NCBI GenBank assembly: GCA_031277795.1
Contig: JAITLQ010000018.1
Span: forward strand, 558,001 to 622,000
Reading direction: 5' to 3'
Length of the DNA stretch: 64,000 nucleotides
From: Arthrobacter sp.
GTDB lineage: Bacteria > Actinomycetota > Actinomycetes > Actinomycetales > Micrococcaceae
Shown in pieces: positions 51,850 through 61,564 of this stretch. Below the pieces are notes generated by a model. It ran no database searches and was not told where the DNA came from. It saw nothing but the letters and a program-made list of their open reading frames with translations. Each line of letters begins with the position of its first letter. The stretch's first letter is position 1. The translations under genes and the position numbers were made by a program.

Positions 51850-52031
51850 CGGAAGATGTCTGAACAAGTGACGGATCGGCTTGAGAGGGGCTCTCGGGGC
51901 CGGGCAGGGTGAAGCATGCAGGCGGCGCCCAGGGCCCGGGGTCGCCAGCGCAGAACCCGCCACACCGCGCCAGGTCGACCCGGCGCGCAGGGTTCCCCGT
52001 CACCCCACTTTCTTCCAAGCAAGAGGACGTC

Positions 52032-53585
52032 ATGAAGACCCGTTCTACCGCCCTGCGCTCCCTGGCCCTCCCGGCCCTCGCCGCCGCCGTCGTGCTCCCC
52101 CTGGCGGCGCCCGCCGCTGCGGCCCCGGCCACGCTCCCCGCCCCGGCCGCGAAGGCGGCCGCCGCCTACCAGCAGCTGCCGAACGGCACGAGCAAGAAGA
52201 AGACCCTCGTCATCGGCCTGGACGGCGCCTCGCTGAGCCAGATCACGGCCAAGAACACCCCCACGCTGGCCGCCCTGGCCAAGAACGGCCTGAGCGCCGC
52301 CTCGAATCTGTACTCGAGCCCCATGGCCCAGACCGTCTCCGGCGCCGGCTGGTCCACGATCGCCACGGGCGTGTGGCCGGACAAGCACCGCGTCACCGAT
52401 AACTCCTTCTCGAACCCCAACTACGCGCAGTACCCGGACTTCATGTCCCGGCTCGAAGCGGGCCGGCCGCAGGAATCCACCCTCGTCGTCGGCACCTGGA
52501 ACCCCATCCCGGACACGATCTTCGGCGAGGCAACTGACCTGCGCGTGCGCGGCGGCGGCGACGAGGGCACCGCGGCCAAGGCCGCCGACTACCTCAAGAA
52601 CGGCAACCCGGACGCCACGTTCGTGCACCTGGACGACATCGACGGGGCCGGGCACAACTCCGGCAGCGCCTCGGCCGCCTACGCCCAGGCCCACGCGACG
52701 GCCGACGCCCGCGTCAAGACGCTCATCGATGCGATCCACGCCCGCAAGAGCTTCGCCAAGGAGGACTGGCTCATCGTGGTCACGGCTGATCACGGTCACA
52801 CGCCCACGGGCGGCCACGGCGGTCCCACCGCCCTCGAGCGCCAGACCTTCGTCATCGCCAACGGCAAGGGCATCGCGCCCCAGACCCGCCAGGACGTCAA
52901 GATCGTCGACATCGCGCCCACCGTGCTCGCGCACCAGGGGCTGACGCAGCAGCAGCTGCGCGACCTGGACGGGCAGACGATCTCACGCATCCAGCCGGAC
53001 GCGTTCGACTCCCTGGCCAAGAAGCTGGGCACCGCCGTGGACGAGAGCAAGATCGACCCGGCGCTCAAGGGCTTCACCCACACCGCACCCGCCGGCTGGT
53101 CCATCGACAACACCCGCATGCCCGCCGGCGGCGTGAGCGAGTGGGCCGGGTGGTCCTTCACGAACGATGACTTCTTCACGGCGGCGGAGCGCGGCCAGGG
53201 CCGCGAGGGCAATGTCCGCTCGCGCAACGTCTTTGCCGTGGCCGACTCGGACGAGTGGGACGACAAGAGCCACGGCGCCGGGGCCTTCGATTCGACGCTC
53301 ATCTCGGACGCGGTCAAGCTCAACGGGGCCAAGAGCCTGCGCGTCGACTTCGTCTCCGACTACGTCATCGACGGCCCGCAGTCCGGCCAGGTCCTCGTGT
53401 CCTTCGACGGCGCTGCCCCGGAGCTGCTCAAGTCCTACACCAAGAACTTCAACGGCACCGAGTCGCTCGTGGTCAAGGTGCCCAAGGGTGCGGCCTCGGC
53501 CCGCGTGCACTTCCGCTACACGGGCACCAACTCCGCCTTCTGGGCCGTTGACCAGGTGAGCATCACGGCGCAGAAGCGGGCCTGA
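52032..53585 (+). CDS. Secreted alkaline-phosphatase-fold phosphodiesterase
   Basis: A 517-residue exported enzyme. The N-terminal signal peptide is MKTRSTALRSLALPALAAAV... with a likely cut after about residue 33 (AAAAPA). The catalytic domain is type I phosphodiesterase/nucleotide pyrophosphatase: LVIGLDGASLSQI (first metal Asp, about 60), the nucleophile Ser/Thr in SGAGWSTIATGVWPDKH (about 110), HLDDIDGAGHNSG (about 200) and VTADHGHTPTGGHGG (about 255). The last ~160 residues are a separate beta-rich domain. The substrate is unknown; two PHO-like elements upstream hint at phosphate control. Confidence 0.88.
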   Translation: MKTRSTALRSLALPALAAAVVLPLAAPAAAAPATLPAPAAKAAAAYQQLPNGTSKKKTLVIGLDGASLSQITAKNTPTLAALAKNGLSAASNLYSSPMAQTVSGAGWSTIATGVWPDKHRVTDNSFSNPNYAQYPDFMSRLEAGRPQESTLVVGTWNPIPDTIFGEATDLRVRGGGDEGTAAKAADYLKNGNPDATFVHLDDIDGAGHNSGSASAAYAQAHATADARVKTLIDAIHARKSFAKEDWLIVVTADHGHTPTGGHGGPTALERQTFVIANGKGIAPQTRQDVKIVDIAPTVLAHQGLTQQQLRDLDGQTISRIQPDAFDSLAKKLGTAVDESKIDPALKGFTHTAPAGWSIDNTRMPAGGVSEWAGWSFTNDDFFTAAERGQGREGNVRSRNVFAVADSDEWDDKSHGAGAFDSTLISDAVKLNGAKSLRVDFVSDYVIDGPQSGQVLVSFDGAAPELLKSYTKNFNGTESLVVKVPKGAASARVHFRYTGTNSAFWAVDQVSITAQKRA

Positions 53586-53600
53586 TCGGCCCGGGCACGA

Positions 53601-53648
53601 CGCCGCCCGCGCACCCGGGGCAGGAACCCCTGGGGTGCGCGGGCGGCG
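53601..53648. terminator. Bidirectional 16-bp terminator
   Basis: Bases 53601-53616 pair perfectly with 53633-53648. It lies between the phosphodiesterase and RND genes, which converge. GCACGACGCCGC (the repeated 12-mer, reversed) is at 53595-53606. Confidence 0.85.
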
Positions 53649-53670
53649 CCTTGCTCGCAGAGCGAACGGC

Positions 53671-56600
53671 TCAGTGCGGGAGCACGGTGCCGTCGCCCGA
53701 GGTGGGCGGGGGCGCCGCGTGGCGCCCCCGCGAGGGGCGGGGCAGGCCCGTGGCCAGGTCGATCGTGCCCGTCCAGGCCTCCACGAGCTCGGCCGGAAGC
53801 CGGTCCGCGCCGGTCTCCGGCGCGAGGCCGAGGGAGGCGTCGTCGAGCCCGTCCGGCTCCGGGCCCTCGCCGGCCAGGCGCTTGCGCTCGCGGCGGGACT
53901 CGAGCAGGCGGTAGAGCACGGGCACCAGGATGAGCGTGAGCAGCGTGGAGGAGACGAGGCCGCCGATCACGACCACGGCCAGCGGGCGGGAGATGAACCC
54001 GCCCGAGCCGGTCAGCCCCAGGGCCATGGGGATCATGGCGAAGATCGTCGCGAGCGCCGTCATGAGGATGGGGCGCAGGCGGCGGCGGGCGCCGTGGAGG
54101 ATCGCATCGTCGAGGCTCATCGCCGCCCGGCCGGGTGCCGGCTTGCGGTACTGGTTGATGAGGTCGATGAGCACGATCGCGTTGGTCACCACGATGCCCA
54201 CGAGCATGAGCAGGCCGATGAGCGAGGCGAGCCCCAGCGGGACACCCGTGATGAGCAGCGCCGCGATGGAGCCGATCGCCGCGAACGGGATGGAGACCAG
54301 CAGGATCAGCGGCTGCATGAGCGACTTGAACGTGGCGACCATGATGACGTAGACGATCGCGATGGCGGCCAGGAGCGCGAGGCCCAGCTGGGCGAAGGAC
54401 TCGGCCTGCTGGGTGGCCGCGCCGCCGAGCGTGGCGGCGGCGCCGTCCTTGAGGCTCAGGGCGTCCAGCCGCTTGGTGACCTCGCCGGAGACGGAGCCGA
54501 GCTCGGTGTCGGTCGGCGTGATCGTCACGGTGGACACGCGGTCGGTGTTCTGCGACGTCACGGAAACCTCGGCATCGACCCGCTTGATCGAGGCGACGTC
54601 GGAGAGCGGGACGGGCCCGGACGCCGTGAGGATCTCGAGGTCCTTGAGCTGCGAGAGGCTCGTGAGCTTGGTGCCGTCGCCGATCTTGACGTTCAGCGTG
54701 GTGAAGCCGAAGGTGAGCTGGCCGGCCGAAAGCGGGTTCACCGTCCCGTTGACGAGCGCCGAGATCTGCTCCTGCGAGAGCCCGGCCTCCGCCGCCTTCT
54801 CCCGGTCCACCGTGACAAGCACCTGCGGCTGCTTGGCGGTGAGATTCGACTCGACACTCACGGCGCCCTGGATGCCCTGCATGGCGTCCACGACGGCGGT
54901 GTTGGCGGCCGTCAGCGCCTCCGGGGTGGCTGCCTTCACATCGATCGTGATGGCCGAGCTGAAGCCGCCGCCCTCGGTGGAGCTGAGCTTGAGGGTGCCG
55001 TCCCCGCCGAGATCGGCGACGGCGGCACGGGCGGAGGCGAGGACCTCGTCCACGTCCCTGCCCTCCTGCGTCGTGGCTGTGAAGCTGGCCGAGTCGGAGG
55101 AGGACGGGCCCATCAGCATGGCCAGGCTCGAGTCCGAGGAGCCCATGCTCACCTGGACGTCCTTGACGCCGTCCACCTTGCGCAGGGCCGCCTCGTAGCG
55201 CTTGGCGGCGTCGCTCGTGGCGTTCAGCGAGGAGCCCGCCGGCATGCTCAGCGTGCCGCTGAAGGCCTCCTGGCCCATGCCGCCGAGCAGATTGGTCTTC
55301 AGCATCATGCCCAGCGGGATGGTGCACACGAGGATGATCACGGACGCCACGAGCGTCACGACGGGGTGTGCCTGGGTCTTGCGCAGCACGGGCAGGTAGC
55401 CGCGCTGCAGCCAGGAGCGGCCCTCCTCATCCTCGGCCGCGTCGCGGGCCGCGCGTTCGCGCGCGGCGGGGGAGGCCTGGGCCACGGGCACGGGAGCCAG
55501 GACGGGGTTGCCCGACGCCGCGGCGGCGGGCTGGGTGCCCCCGCCCGCCTCGGCGGGCGCGGAGGCTGGGGCGACGGCCGCGCCGTCGGGCAGGGCCGCG
55601 CCGGTGGAGGCCGCGGCGGCCTTGGCCGCCTTGCGCTCCTCGCGCCTGGTCCCCGCCTTGGCGGCGCCGGCCAGGAACCAGTAAGCGAGCACGGGGACGA
55701 TCGTCAGCGCGACCACGAGTGAGGCGATGAGCGCCACGGCCACCGTGAGCGCAAACGGGCGGAAGAGCTCGCCGGCGAGGCCGCCGACAAAGGCCACGGG
55801 GAGGAAGACGGCAACGGTGGTCAGGGTCGAGGCGGTGATGGCCCCGGCCACCTCGCGGACGGCATCGATGATGGCGCGCCCGCGCGGCTGGCCGTAGGAG
55901 AGGCGCCGCTTGATGTTTTCGATGACCACGATGGAGTCGTCCACCACGCGGCCGATCGAGATCGTCAGCGCGCCGAGCGTGAGCATGTTCAGCGAGAAGC
56001 CGAAGGCCCACACGCCGATGAAGGTGACGAGGAGCGAGAGCGGGATCGAGATCGCCGTCACGAGGGTGGGGCGCAGCGAGCGCAGGAAGAGCAGGATCAC
56101 CACGATCGCCATGACGAGGCCCATGAGGCCCTCGACCGTCAGGTCGTGGATGGCGTTGGTGATGGAGGGGGCCTGATCGAAGACGAGCGTGAAGGTGGTG
56201 CCGGTCTGCGTGGCCAGCGCCGGCAGCGCGTCGCGCACGGCCTCCGAGACGCGCACCGTGTCGGCCTCGGGCGTCTTGGTGACGGAGAGCGCGAGCGTCT
56301 CCTTGCCGTTGGTGCGGGTGATCGAGGTGGTCGGGTTATCGGCCACGGCCACGGTGGCCACCTCGCCCAAGGTGGCGGTGTCGCCGCCGCCGAGTGAGAC
56401 GGGGAGGGCCTGCAGCTCCTTGAGGGAGGCCGGCGCGCCGGAGGTCTGAATCGGCAGCGTGTAGCTGCCCTCGGTCATCGAGCCGAGGCTCGAGGCGCGA
56501 CCGGCGTTGGCGATGGCAGCCTGCAGCTCGGCCGGCGTGGCCGTGCGGCCGTCGCCCGCGTCCTCGTGCGGGGTGATGCGGATGTACTGACTGCCTGCAC

Positions 56601-57129
56601 CGGAGACGTCAACGCCGCGCACGCCGTCGAGCTTGGTCAGGGCAGGCACGACGTCGGCGTTGAGCTTGTCGGCGGTCTCCGCGAGGGTTCCGGAGCCGGA
56701 GACGGCGTAGTAGATGACCGGGAGGTCGCTCACCGAACCCGCGAAGGTGCTCGGCTGCACGCCGTCGGGCAGGAGCGAGGAGATGTTGGAGATCGCGCGG
56801 TCCACCTGGTTGCGCGCGCGGTCGAGATCGGTGCCGTAGGCGAAGGTCAGCGACACGACGCTGGAACCGGTGGTGGAGGTCGAGGTGCTCGACTCCAGCC
56901 CCTCGACGCCCTGCATCGCCGACTCCAGCGGGCGCCCCACCTGCTCGTCCATGACCGCCGGGCTCGCGCCCTGCTGGGTCGCCATCACCGTCAGCTGCGG
57001 GAACTCGACGCTGGGGATCAGTTCCTGCTTGAGTCGCGTCATGGAGATGACGCCGAAGACGCAGACGAAGAGGCACACGAGCACGATGAGTGCCCGGTTG
57101 CGCAGGGAGAGGCGAGCGAGGAGGTGCAT
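53671..57129 (-). CDS. RND efflux permease (HAE1/AcrB-like)
   Basis: A 1152-residue proton-driven pump. N-terminal SLRNRALIVLVCLFVCVFGVISM is the first helix; the two large outside loops follow, with helices grouped as 1 + 6 + 6. The proton-relay Asp lie in IGRVVDDSIVVIENIKR (about residue 400). A cytoplasmic Ala/Pro-rich linker (about 505-570) and an acidic/Gly/Pro tail of ~90 residues flank the second half. No membrane-fusion or outer-membrane partner is near, as usual for RND pumps of Gram-positive bacteria. Start ATG has AAGGATG upstream. It follows mqo after a terminator. Confidence 0.93.
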   Translation of the reverse strand: MHLLARLSLRNRALIVLVCLFVCVFGVISMTRLKQELIPSVEFPQLTVMATQQGASPAVMDEQVGRPLESAMQGVEGLESSTSTSTTGSSVVSLTFAYGTDLDRARNQVDRAISNISSLLPDGVQPSTFAGSVSDLPVIYYAVSGSGTLAETADKLNADVVPALTKLDGVRGVDVSGAGSQYIRITPHEDAGDGRTATPAELQAAIANAGRASSLGSMTEGSYTLPIQTSGAPASLKELQALPVSLGGGDTATLGEVATVAVADNPTTSITRTNGKETLALSVTKTPEADTVRVSEAVRDALPALATQTGTTFTLVFDQAPSITNAIHDLTVEGLMGLVMAIVVILLFLRSLRPTLVTAISIPLSLLVTFIGVWAFGFSLNMLTLGALTISIGRVVDDSIVVIENIKRRLSYGQPRGRAIIDAVREVAGAITASTLTTVAVFLPVAFVGGLAGELFRPFALTVAVALIASLVVALTIVPVLAYWFLAGAAKAGTRREERKAAKAAAASTGAALPDGAAVAPASAPAEAGGGTQPAAAASGNPVLAPVPVAQASPAARERAARDAAEDEEGRSWLQRGYLPVLRKTQAHPVVTLVASVIILVCTIPLGMMLKTNLLGGMGQEAFSGTLSMPAGSSLNATSDAAKRYEAALRKVDGVKDVQVSMGSSDSSLAMLMGPSSSDSASFTATTQEGRDVDEVLASARAAVADLGGDGTLKLSSTEGGGFSSAITIDVKAATPEALTAANTAVVDAMQGIQGAVSVESNLTAKQPQVLVTVDREKAAEAGLSQEQISALVNGTVNPLSAGQLTFGFTTLNVKIGDGTKLTSLSQLKDLEILTASGPVPLSDVASIKRVDAEVSVTSQNTDRVSTVTITPTDTELGSVSGEVTKRLDALSLKDGAAATLGGAATQQAESFAQLGLALLAAIAIVYVIMVATFKSLMQPLILLVSIPFAAIGSIAALLITGVPLGLASLIGLLMLVGIVVTNAIVLIDLINQYRKPAPGRAAMSLDDAILHGARRRLRPILMTALATIFAMIPMALGLTGSGGFISRPLAVVVIGGLVSSTLLTLILVPVLYRLLESRRERKRLAGEGPEPDGLDDASLGLAPETGADRLPAELVEAWTGTIDLATGLPRPSRGRHAAPPPTSGDGTVLPH

Positions 57130-57177
57130 GCACTACATCCTTGGGTTTTTCTGGGGCGTGCCGGGGTTTCGAGCATA

Positions 57178-57217
57178 CGACGCGACCGCGGACGAAGGCT
57201 CGTCCGCGGTCGCGTCG
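57178..57217 (-). terminator. 18-bp terminator after mqo
   Basis: Bases 57178-57195 pair perfectly with 57200-57217 around AGGC, directly downstream of the mqo stop. Confidence 0.85.
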
Positions 57218-57227
57218 GGGGAGGGCA

Positions 57228-58706
57228 TCAGGCCAGCTTGAGGACCTGATCGGTGCTCGCCTTGACCTCGCGGTAGAGGTCGGCGTTCTCGTCGAGGGAG
57301 GTGCCAAGCGTGGGCACGATCTCCTTGAGCTTGTCCTCCCAGGCCGAGTACTGGTTCGGGAAGCAGCGCTTGAGCAGCCCCAGCATGATCGGCGTGGCCG
57401 TCGAGGCGCCCGGCGAGGCACCCAGCAGGCCGGAGATGGAACCGTCGGCGGAGGCGATGACCTCGGTGCCGAACTGCAGGACGCCGCCCTTCTTGGGGTC
57501 CTTCTTGATGACCTGCACGCGCTGACCAGCGGTGATCATCTCCCAGTCGTCGGCGTTGGCGGCCGGGTAGTACTCGCGCATGGCGTTCATCCGCTTGGAA
57601 TTCGTGGCGGTGAGCTCGGTGAGCAGGTACTTCACGAGGTCAAGGTTGTCCTTGGCGACGTTGAGCATGGGCAGCAGGTTGCCGGGGCGCACGGAGCCGG
57701 GCAGGTCCCACAGCTTGCCGGTCTTCAGGAACTTCGGGGAGAAGCCGCCGTAGGGGCCGAACATGAGGGCCTTCTTGCCGTCCACGTAGCGCGTGTCCAG
57801 GTGCGGGACCGACATCGGCGGGGCGCCGACGGCCGCCTGGCCGTAGACCTTCGCCTCGTGGCGGGCCACGACCTCGTCGTTCGTGGAACGCAGGAACACG
57901 CCGGAGATCGGGAAGCCGCCGAAGCCCTTGATCTCCTCGATCCCCGACTTCTGCAGCAGCGGCAGCGCGCCTCCGCCGGCGCCGACGAACACGAACTTGG
58001 CGTCGACGGCAAAGGTCTCGCCGGAGGCCAGGTTCTTCACGCTCAGTCGCCAGCCCGAGCCCATCTTGACCAGGTCGGTCACGCGGTGGCCGAAGCGCAC
58101 GTCAGCCCCGCCGGCGGCCAGGCCGGCGACGAGCTGCTTGGAGAGCGAACCGAAGTCGACGTCGGTGCCGCCCACCACGCGGGAGGCCGCGACGGTGCGG
58201 TTGGTGCGTCCCTCGGCCACGAGCGGGGTCCACTCGGCGATCTGGTCCAGATCCTCCGTGTACTCCATGGTGTCGAAGAGCGTGTGGGCGCTCAGCGACT
58301 CGTAGCGGGCCTTCAGGTAGCGCTGGTGCGCCTCGCCCTGGACGAAGCTCATGTGCGGCAGCGGGTGAATGAAGCTCTGGGGGTCCTTCACGAGGCCCTG
58401 GTTGACGCTCCACGCGAAGAACTGGCGGGTGAGCTGGAACTGCTCGTTGATGCCAAGGGACTTTCTGGGGTCAACGCTGCCGTCCGGCGAGGCCGGGGCG
58501 TAGTTGAGCTCGCACAGCGCGGAGTGGCCGGTACCGGCGTTGTTCCACGGGCCGGAAGACTCGAGGCCTGCGGCCTCGAGGTTCTCGAACAGGCCGATGC
58601 TCCAGCCGGGTTCGATCTGCTGCAAGAGCGTGCCAAGCGTGGCGCTCATGATGCCCCCGCCGACGAGCGCAACGTCGAGCGAGAGGGTGGGGGTAGCTGC
58701 GGACAC
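57228..58706 (-). CDS. mqo: Malate:quinone oxidoreductase
   Basis: Membrane-associated flavoenzyme that oxidises malate to oxaloacetate and passes electrons to menaquinone, an alternative to NAD-malate dehydrogenase. The 492 residues have the N-terminal FAD motif [20 protein letters not shown] (residues ~14-33), the family block [17 protein letters not shown] (about 57-73), [16 protein letters not shown] near 250 and [17 protein letters not shown] near 428. The GTG start has GATGGAG upstream, and a -35/-10 pair with two CACGTG sites lies further out. Confidence 0.97.
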   Translation of the reverse strand: MSAATPTLSLDVALVGGGIMSATLGTLLQQIEPGWSIGLFENLEAAGLESSGPWNNAGTGHSALCELNYAPASPDGSVDPRKSLGINEQFQLTRQFFAWSVNQGLVKDPQSFIHPLPHMSFVQGEAHQRYLKARYESLSAHTLFDTMEYTEDLDQIAEWTPLVAEGRTNRTVAASRVVGGTDVDFGSLSKQLVAGLAAGGADVRFGHRVTDLVKMGSGWRLSVKNLASGETFAVDAKFVFVGAGGGALPLLQKSGIEEIKGFGGFPISGVFLRSTNDEVVARHEAKVYGQAAVGAPPMSVPHLDTRYVDGKKALMFGPYGGFSPKFLKTGKLWDLPGSVRPGNLLPMLNVAKDNLDLVKYLLTELTATNSKRMNAMREYYPAANADDWEMITAGQRVQVIKKDPKKGGVLQFGTEVIASADGSISGLLGASPGASTATPIMLGLLKRCFPNQYSAWEDKLKEIVPTLGTSLDENADLYREVKASTDQVLKLA

Positions 58707-58743
58707 AGTGACTCCATCTCAGATACGGATGTCTATCCCGGCC

Positions 58744-58773
58744 AGGTTACCGCCGCCCGGGGGTGCCCTTGAA
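58744..58773 (-). promoter_or_regulatory. Possible mqo promoter
   Basis: On the minus strand TTCAAG (58773-58768) and TAACCT (58749-58744) are 18 bases apart, with a ~30-base leader to the GTG. Two CACGTG hexamers at 58785-58790 and 58796-58801 (11 bases apart) lie just upstream of the -35. Confidence 0.45.
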
Positions 58774-58784
58774 ATCGGTGGCGC

Positions 58785-58801
58785 CACGTGCAAGACACGT
58801 G
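58785..58801. promoter_or_regulatory. Tandem CACGTG sites upstream of mqo
   Basis: CACGTG-N5-CACGTG spans one helical turn, so it presents two identical self-complementary sites on one face, adjoining the likely -35. It looks like a regulator site; the regulator is unknown. Confidence 0.45.
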
Positions 58802-58844
58802 CGCTCCGACGCCGCGGGTGCCCGCGACGCGAGAGGAACGAACC

Positions 58845-60635
58845 CTAGGAGAGCGCGACGCCGCGCAGGGGCTCATCCAGCACGGGAGACGTGGGATACG
58901 AGCTCACCTTGGGGGAGAAGGCCAGCGCGGAGATCGGGTAGACGAGCGGCACGAGCGGCGCGGCCACCGTGATCAACTCCACGATGTCGGCGTAGGCGGC
59001 CGTCCGCTCGGCGCCCTCCGGCATGGCCCGCGCGGCGCGCACGCGGCGGCGCACCTCGGGGGAGTCGAAGGAGAGCTGGGCGGAGCGGCGCGAGAAGAGC
59101 CGGCCGATGAAGTTCTCCGGGTCGCGGTAGGTGCCCTGCGTGCCGAGCAGGTGCAGGCCGTGGTGTTTGCCGGAGAGCACGGCCTCGAAGTAGACCTCGT
59201 CCCACGGGACGCCCACGGGCGTGACCTCGATGCCCACGGCCCCGAGCTGCCCGGCCACCGCGGCGTAGACCCGCTCCGGGAGGGCGAGATACGGCCTGGC
59301 CACCTGGGTGGGGTAGAGGAACTCGATCGCCTCGCCCCCGTAGCCCGCCTGCTCAAGCAGCCGCTTGGCCTTGGCGGCGTCGTGTCCGTAGGCCGAGCCG
59401 GGCTCGGCGATGCCGAGGGAGGGCGGCAGCGGGGAGGCGGCCGATTTGGTGCCGGTGATGTAGAGCCCGTCGATCAGGGTGTTCTTGTCGATGGCGTGGG
59501 CGATGGCGCGGCGCACGCGTTCGTCGGCGAGCCAGGGGTTGGCCTGGTTCATCCCCAGGTAGGCGACGGAGAATGGATCGCGCTGGAGCACCTGCTGGGT
59601 GTCCTGCGCGAGCGTCTTGAGCGTGTCAACCGTGACGAGGTCGAAGCCGTCGCACGTGCCCCGCACGAGCTCCCAGGCCCGCCGGGTAGCGGAGGCCTGC
59701 GGGGTCAGTCGGGCCTCGTCCACGCCGCTCTGGCCGAGGAAGTGGTCCTTGAGGGCGGTGAGCACGATGGTCTCGCCGTCCTCGCTTGGGCTGAACGCCC
59801 CGGTGCCGGCATCGGCGCGGCGCAAGGCGTCGGAGTTGGCCCGACCCTCGAGGGCGCCGGCGCTCTTGAGCTGCTCAGGCGAGACGATCGAGAAGCACGG
59901 GTGCGTGAGCGCCTGGACGAGCGGGGTGATGCGCCGCGTGAGGACCAGCCGCACCGTGAACTCGGTCTCGGCGCTGACGGAGGCGACGGGCGAGTCGACG
60001 AGCGCCGTGGCCTCGCCCAAGGGATCGGCCTGCGAGGTGCTCGCGCTCGGGGCCGGGTCCTGCGTGGCGGCCCCGCCCTGTTCCTGGTCCTGTGAGGGGC
60101 TCTGCGACGCATCGCTCGGCTGGTCGGTGGACTCGGCCGACGGGGACGGGGTGCGTTCCCCCGGGTCCTTGACGGCGTCGAACAGCGTGGAGACGAGGGA
60201 GACCGCCGGATCGTCGGAGCCGCCCAGCGCGATCCAGCGACGCAGATTGGTGACGACGGCGGAGGCGTTGAACGCGCTCCCGTCGTGGAAGCTCACCCCC
60301 TTGCGGAGGACAAACTCGTACACGAGCCCGTCCTCCGAGACGCTCCAGCTCTCCGCCAGGCCGGGAGCCGGGGCTCCGGAGGCGCCGTCCAGCCCCAGGA
60401 GCGTGTCGTAGCTCTGGCGCACGATCCGCTGAGCCTCGAGGTCGGAGGCCTCCACCGGATCCCAGCTGCCGGAGGGGGCGGGGGTCAGGAGGCGCAGGAC
60501 GCGCCGGGAAGCCGTGGTCGTGGTGCTCGTGGGGGCGGGTGAATCCACGGTGCATCCGGCGATCAACAGGCCGAGCGTGCCGCCGATCCCGGCCAGCACG
60601 GCCCGGCGGGTGGGAGCGGCGGCCGCCTTCTGCAT
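58845..60635 (-). CDS. ABC peptide/solute-binding lipoprotein, orphan
   Basis: A 596-residue extracellular lipoprotein of the SBP_bac_5 (DppA/OppA) family. The N-terminus RRAVLAGIGGTLGLLIAGC has a twin-Arg start and the lipobox LIAGC (Cys ~28). Family blocks are YEFVLRKGVSFHDGSAFNASAVV (about 105), YLGMNQANPWLADERVRRAIAHAIDKNTL (about 360) and the C-terminal SAQLSFDSPEVRRRV. A Ser/Asp/Gln low-complexity stretch (about 160-215) is inserted in the first lobe. No permease or ATPase genes are nearby. The start has AGGAGGACT. Confidence 0.9.
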   Translation of the reverse strand: MQKAAAAPTRRAVLAGIGGTLGLLIAGCTVDSPAPTSTTTTASRRVLRLLTPAPSGSWDPVEASDLEAQRIVRQSYDTLLGLDGASGAPAPGLAESWSVSEDGLVYEFVLRKGVSFHDGSAFNASAVVTNLRRWIALGGSDDPAVSLVSTLFDAVKDPGERTPSPSAESTDQPSDASQSPSQDQEQGGAATQDPAPSASTSQADPLGEATALVDSPVASVSAETEFTVRLVLTRRITPLVQALTHPCFSIVSPEQLKSAGALEGRANSDALRRADAGTGAFSPSEDGETIVLTALKDHFLGQSGVDEARLTPQASATRRAWELVRGTCDGFDLVTVDTLKTLAQDTQQVLQRDPFSVAYLGMNQANPWLADERVRRAIAHAIDKNTLIDGLYITGTKSAASPLPPSLGIAEPGSAYGHDAAKAKRLLEQAGYGGEAIEFLYPTQVARPYLALPERVYAAVAGQLGAVGIEVTPVGVPWDEVYFEAVLSGKHHGLHLLGTQGTYRDPENFIGRLFSRRSAQLSFDSPEVRRRVRAARAMPEGAERTAAYADIVELITVAAPLVPLVYPISALAFSPKVSSYPTSPVLDEPLRGVALS

Positions 60636-60693
60636 CCGTGAGTCCTCCTGTGCTCGCGGCGAGCGTTCGGCTACGCCGCGATGTGTCCTTCAG

Positions 60694-60775
<82 letters not shown>

Positions 60776-60798
60776 GTGGGCCGGTCAGGCCGAGAAGC

Positions 60799-60804
60799 AG
60801 TCTA
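60799..60804 (-). promoter_or_regulatory. -10 box of tRNA-Leu
   Basis: Minus-strand TAGACT; the transcript would begin ~17 bases before the mature 5' end. Confidence 0.6.
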
Positions 60805-60864
60805 ACCGGGCGGCGCGCGAGGGGCCGGGAGCCCCGGACCTCGCGCGCGTTGAGTTGAGGGGTC

Positions 60865-61347
60865 CTAGGAGGCGAGCCCGAGGTCGCGGCGCAGCTTGGC
60901 GACGTGGCCGGTGGCGCGCACGTTGTACTGCGCGAGCGAGAGGCTACCGTCCGGCTCCACCACGAACGTGGAGCGGATCAGCCCCTCGTAGGTGCGCCCG
61001 TAGTTCTTCTTCTCGCCCCAGGCGGCGTAGGCCTCGGCCACCGAGTGGTCCTCGTCGCTGAGCAGTTCGAAGGGCAGGCCCTCCTTGTCGGCAAAGGAAC
61101 GCAGCTTGGCCACCGGGTCGGGGGAGAGGCCCACCACCACGAAGCCGTCGGCCTTGAGCGAGGAGAGGGAGTCGCGGAAGTCGCAGGCCTCTTTGGTGCA
61201 GCCCGGGGTGGACGCAGCGGGGTAGAAGTACACGATGACCCGCCCCTGCTGGCGCAGCTCGCTCAGGGAGACCTCGCGGCCGTCCTGGTTCTGCAAGGTG
61301 AAGTCGGGCGCCTGGGCTCCGACGCCGAGGCGTTCCTGCTGGCTCAT
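60865..61347 (-). CDS. bcp: Peroxiredoxin, Bcp/PrxQ type
   Basis: Reduces hydrogen and organic peroxides with thioredoxin. The 160 residues have ALDFTLQ-like APDFTLQNQDG at the N-terminus, and the catalytic YFYPAASTPGCTKEACDFRD (peroxidatic Cys of TPGCT at about 47; second Cys of EACDF five residues on, as in the Bcp group). ATG 61347 with CAGGAGCA is chosen over more distant in-frame starts that run into the tRNA gene. It lies downstream of a tRNA-Lys on the same strand and a hairpin between them. Confidence 0.95.
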   Translation of the reverse strand: MSQQERLGVGAQAPDFTLQNQDGREVSLSELRQQGRVIVYFYPAASTPGCTKEACDFRDSLSSLKADGFVVVGLSPDPVAKLRSFADKEGLPFELLSDEDHSVAEAYAAWGEKKNYGRTYEGLIRSTFVVEPDGSLSLAQYNVRATGHVAKLRRDLGLAS

Positions 61348-61400
61348 GTGGTGCTCCTGCTCTCGCGGGGTAGCTCGGCGCGAGCGACCCGGGATGTGGT

Positions 61401-61434
61401 GAAGGGCCCCGATCGCGTGCGATCGAGGCCCTTC
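61401..61434 (-). terminator. Hairpin after tRNA-Lys copy A
   Basis: GAAGGGCC (61401-61408) pairs with GGCCCTTC (61427-61434), and inside it GATCGC/GCGATC (61411-61416 with 61419-61424). Confidence 0.65.
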
Positions 61435-61436
61435 CG

Positions 61437-61512
61437 TGGTGCACCCCCCGGGACTTGAACCCGGAACCCATTGATTAAGAGTCAATTGCTCTGCCAATTG
61501 AGCTAGAGGTGC
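61437..61512 (-). tRNA. tRNA-Lys (anticodon CTT), copy A
   Basis: Acceptor GCACCTC pairs with GGGGTGC, anticodon loop CTCTTAA gives CTT (reads AAG), T-loop GTTCAAGTC; discriminator A and an encoded CCA end the gene. It is identical to copy B at 61678. It has its own promoter at 61565-61593. Confidence 0.95.
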
Positions 61513-61564
61513 TTACCGCTGTTCAAACATTCACTTTGTGGTGTCCGTTTGTTCAACGAGGAAC

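Larger units (their letters stand above)
51555..52031. other. 477-base gap before the secreted phosphodiesterase
   Basis: No gene is supported; several short frames here lack start signals and homology. It holds the hairpin at 51572-51604, a CTTGT/ACAAG inverted repeat (51733-51746) and two GGTGAACGCGCG elements (51796-51808 and 51838-51849). The phosphodiesterase ribosome site AAGAGGA ends the gap. Confidence 0.7.

Noticed and set aside
51604-51912. Possible small genes in the gap before the phosphodiesterase
   Set aside because: The frames are Arg/Gly-rich, lack ribosome sites and -10 boxes at their starts, and overlap a pair of regulatory-looking repeats.
53635-55722. A 695-residue plus-strand frame opposite the RND pump
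   Set aside because: Shadow frame; the minus strand encodes an unbroken RND permease.
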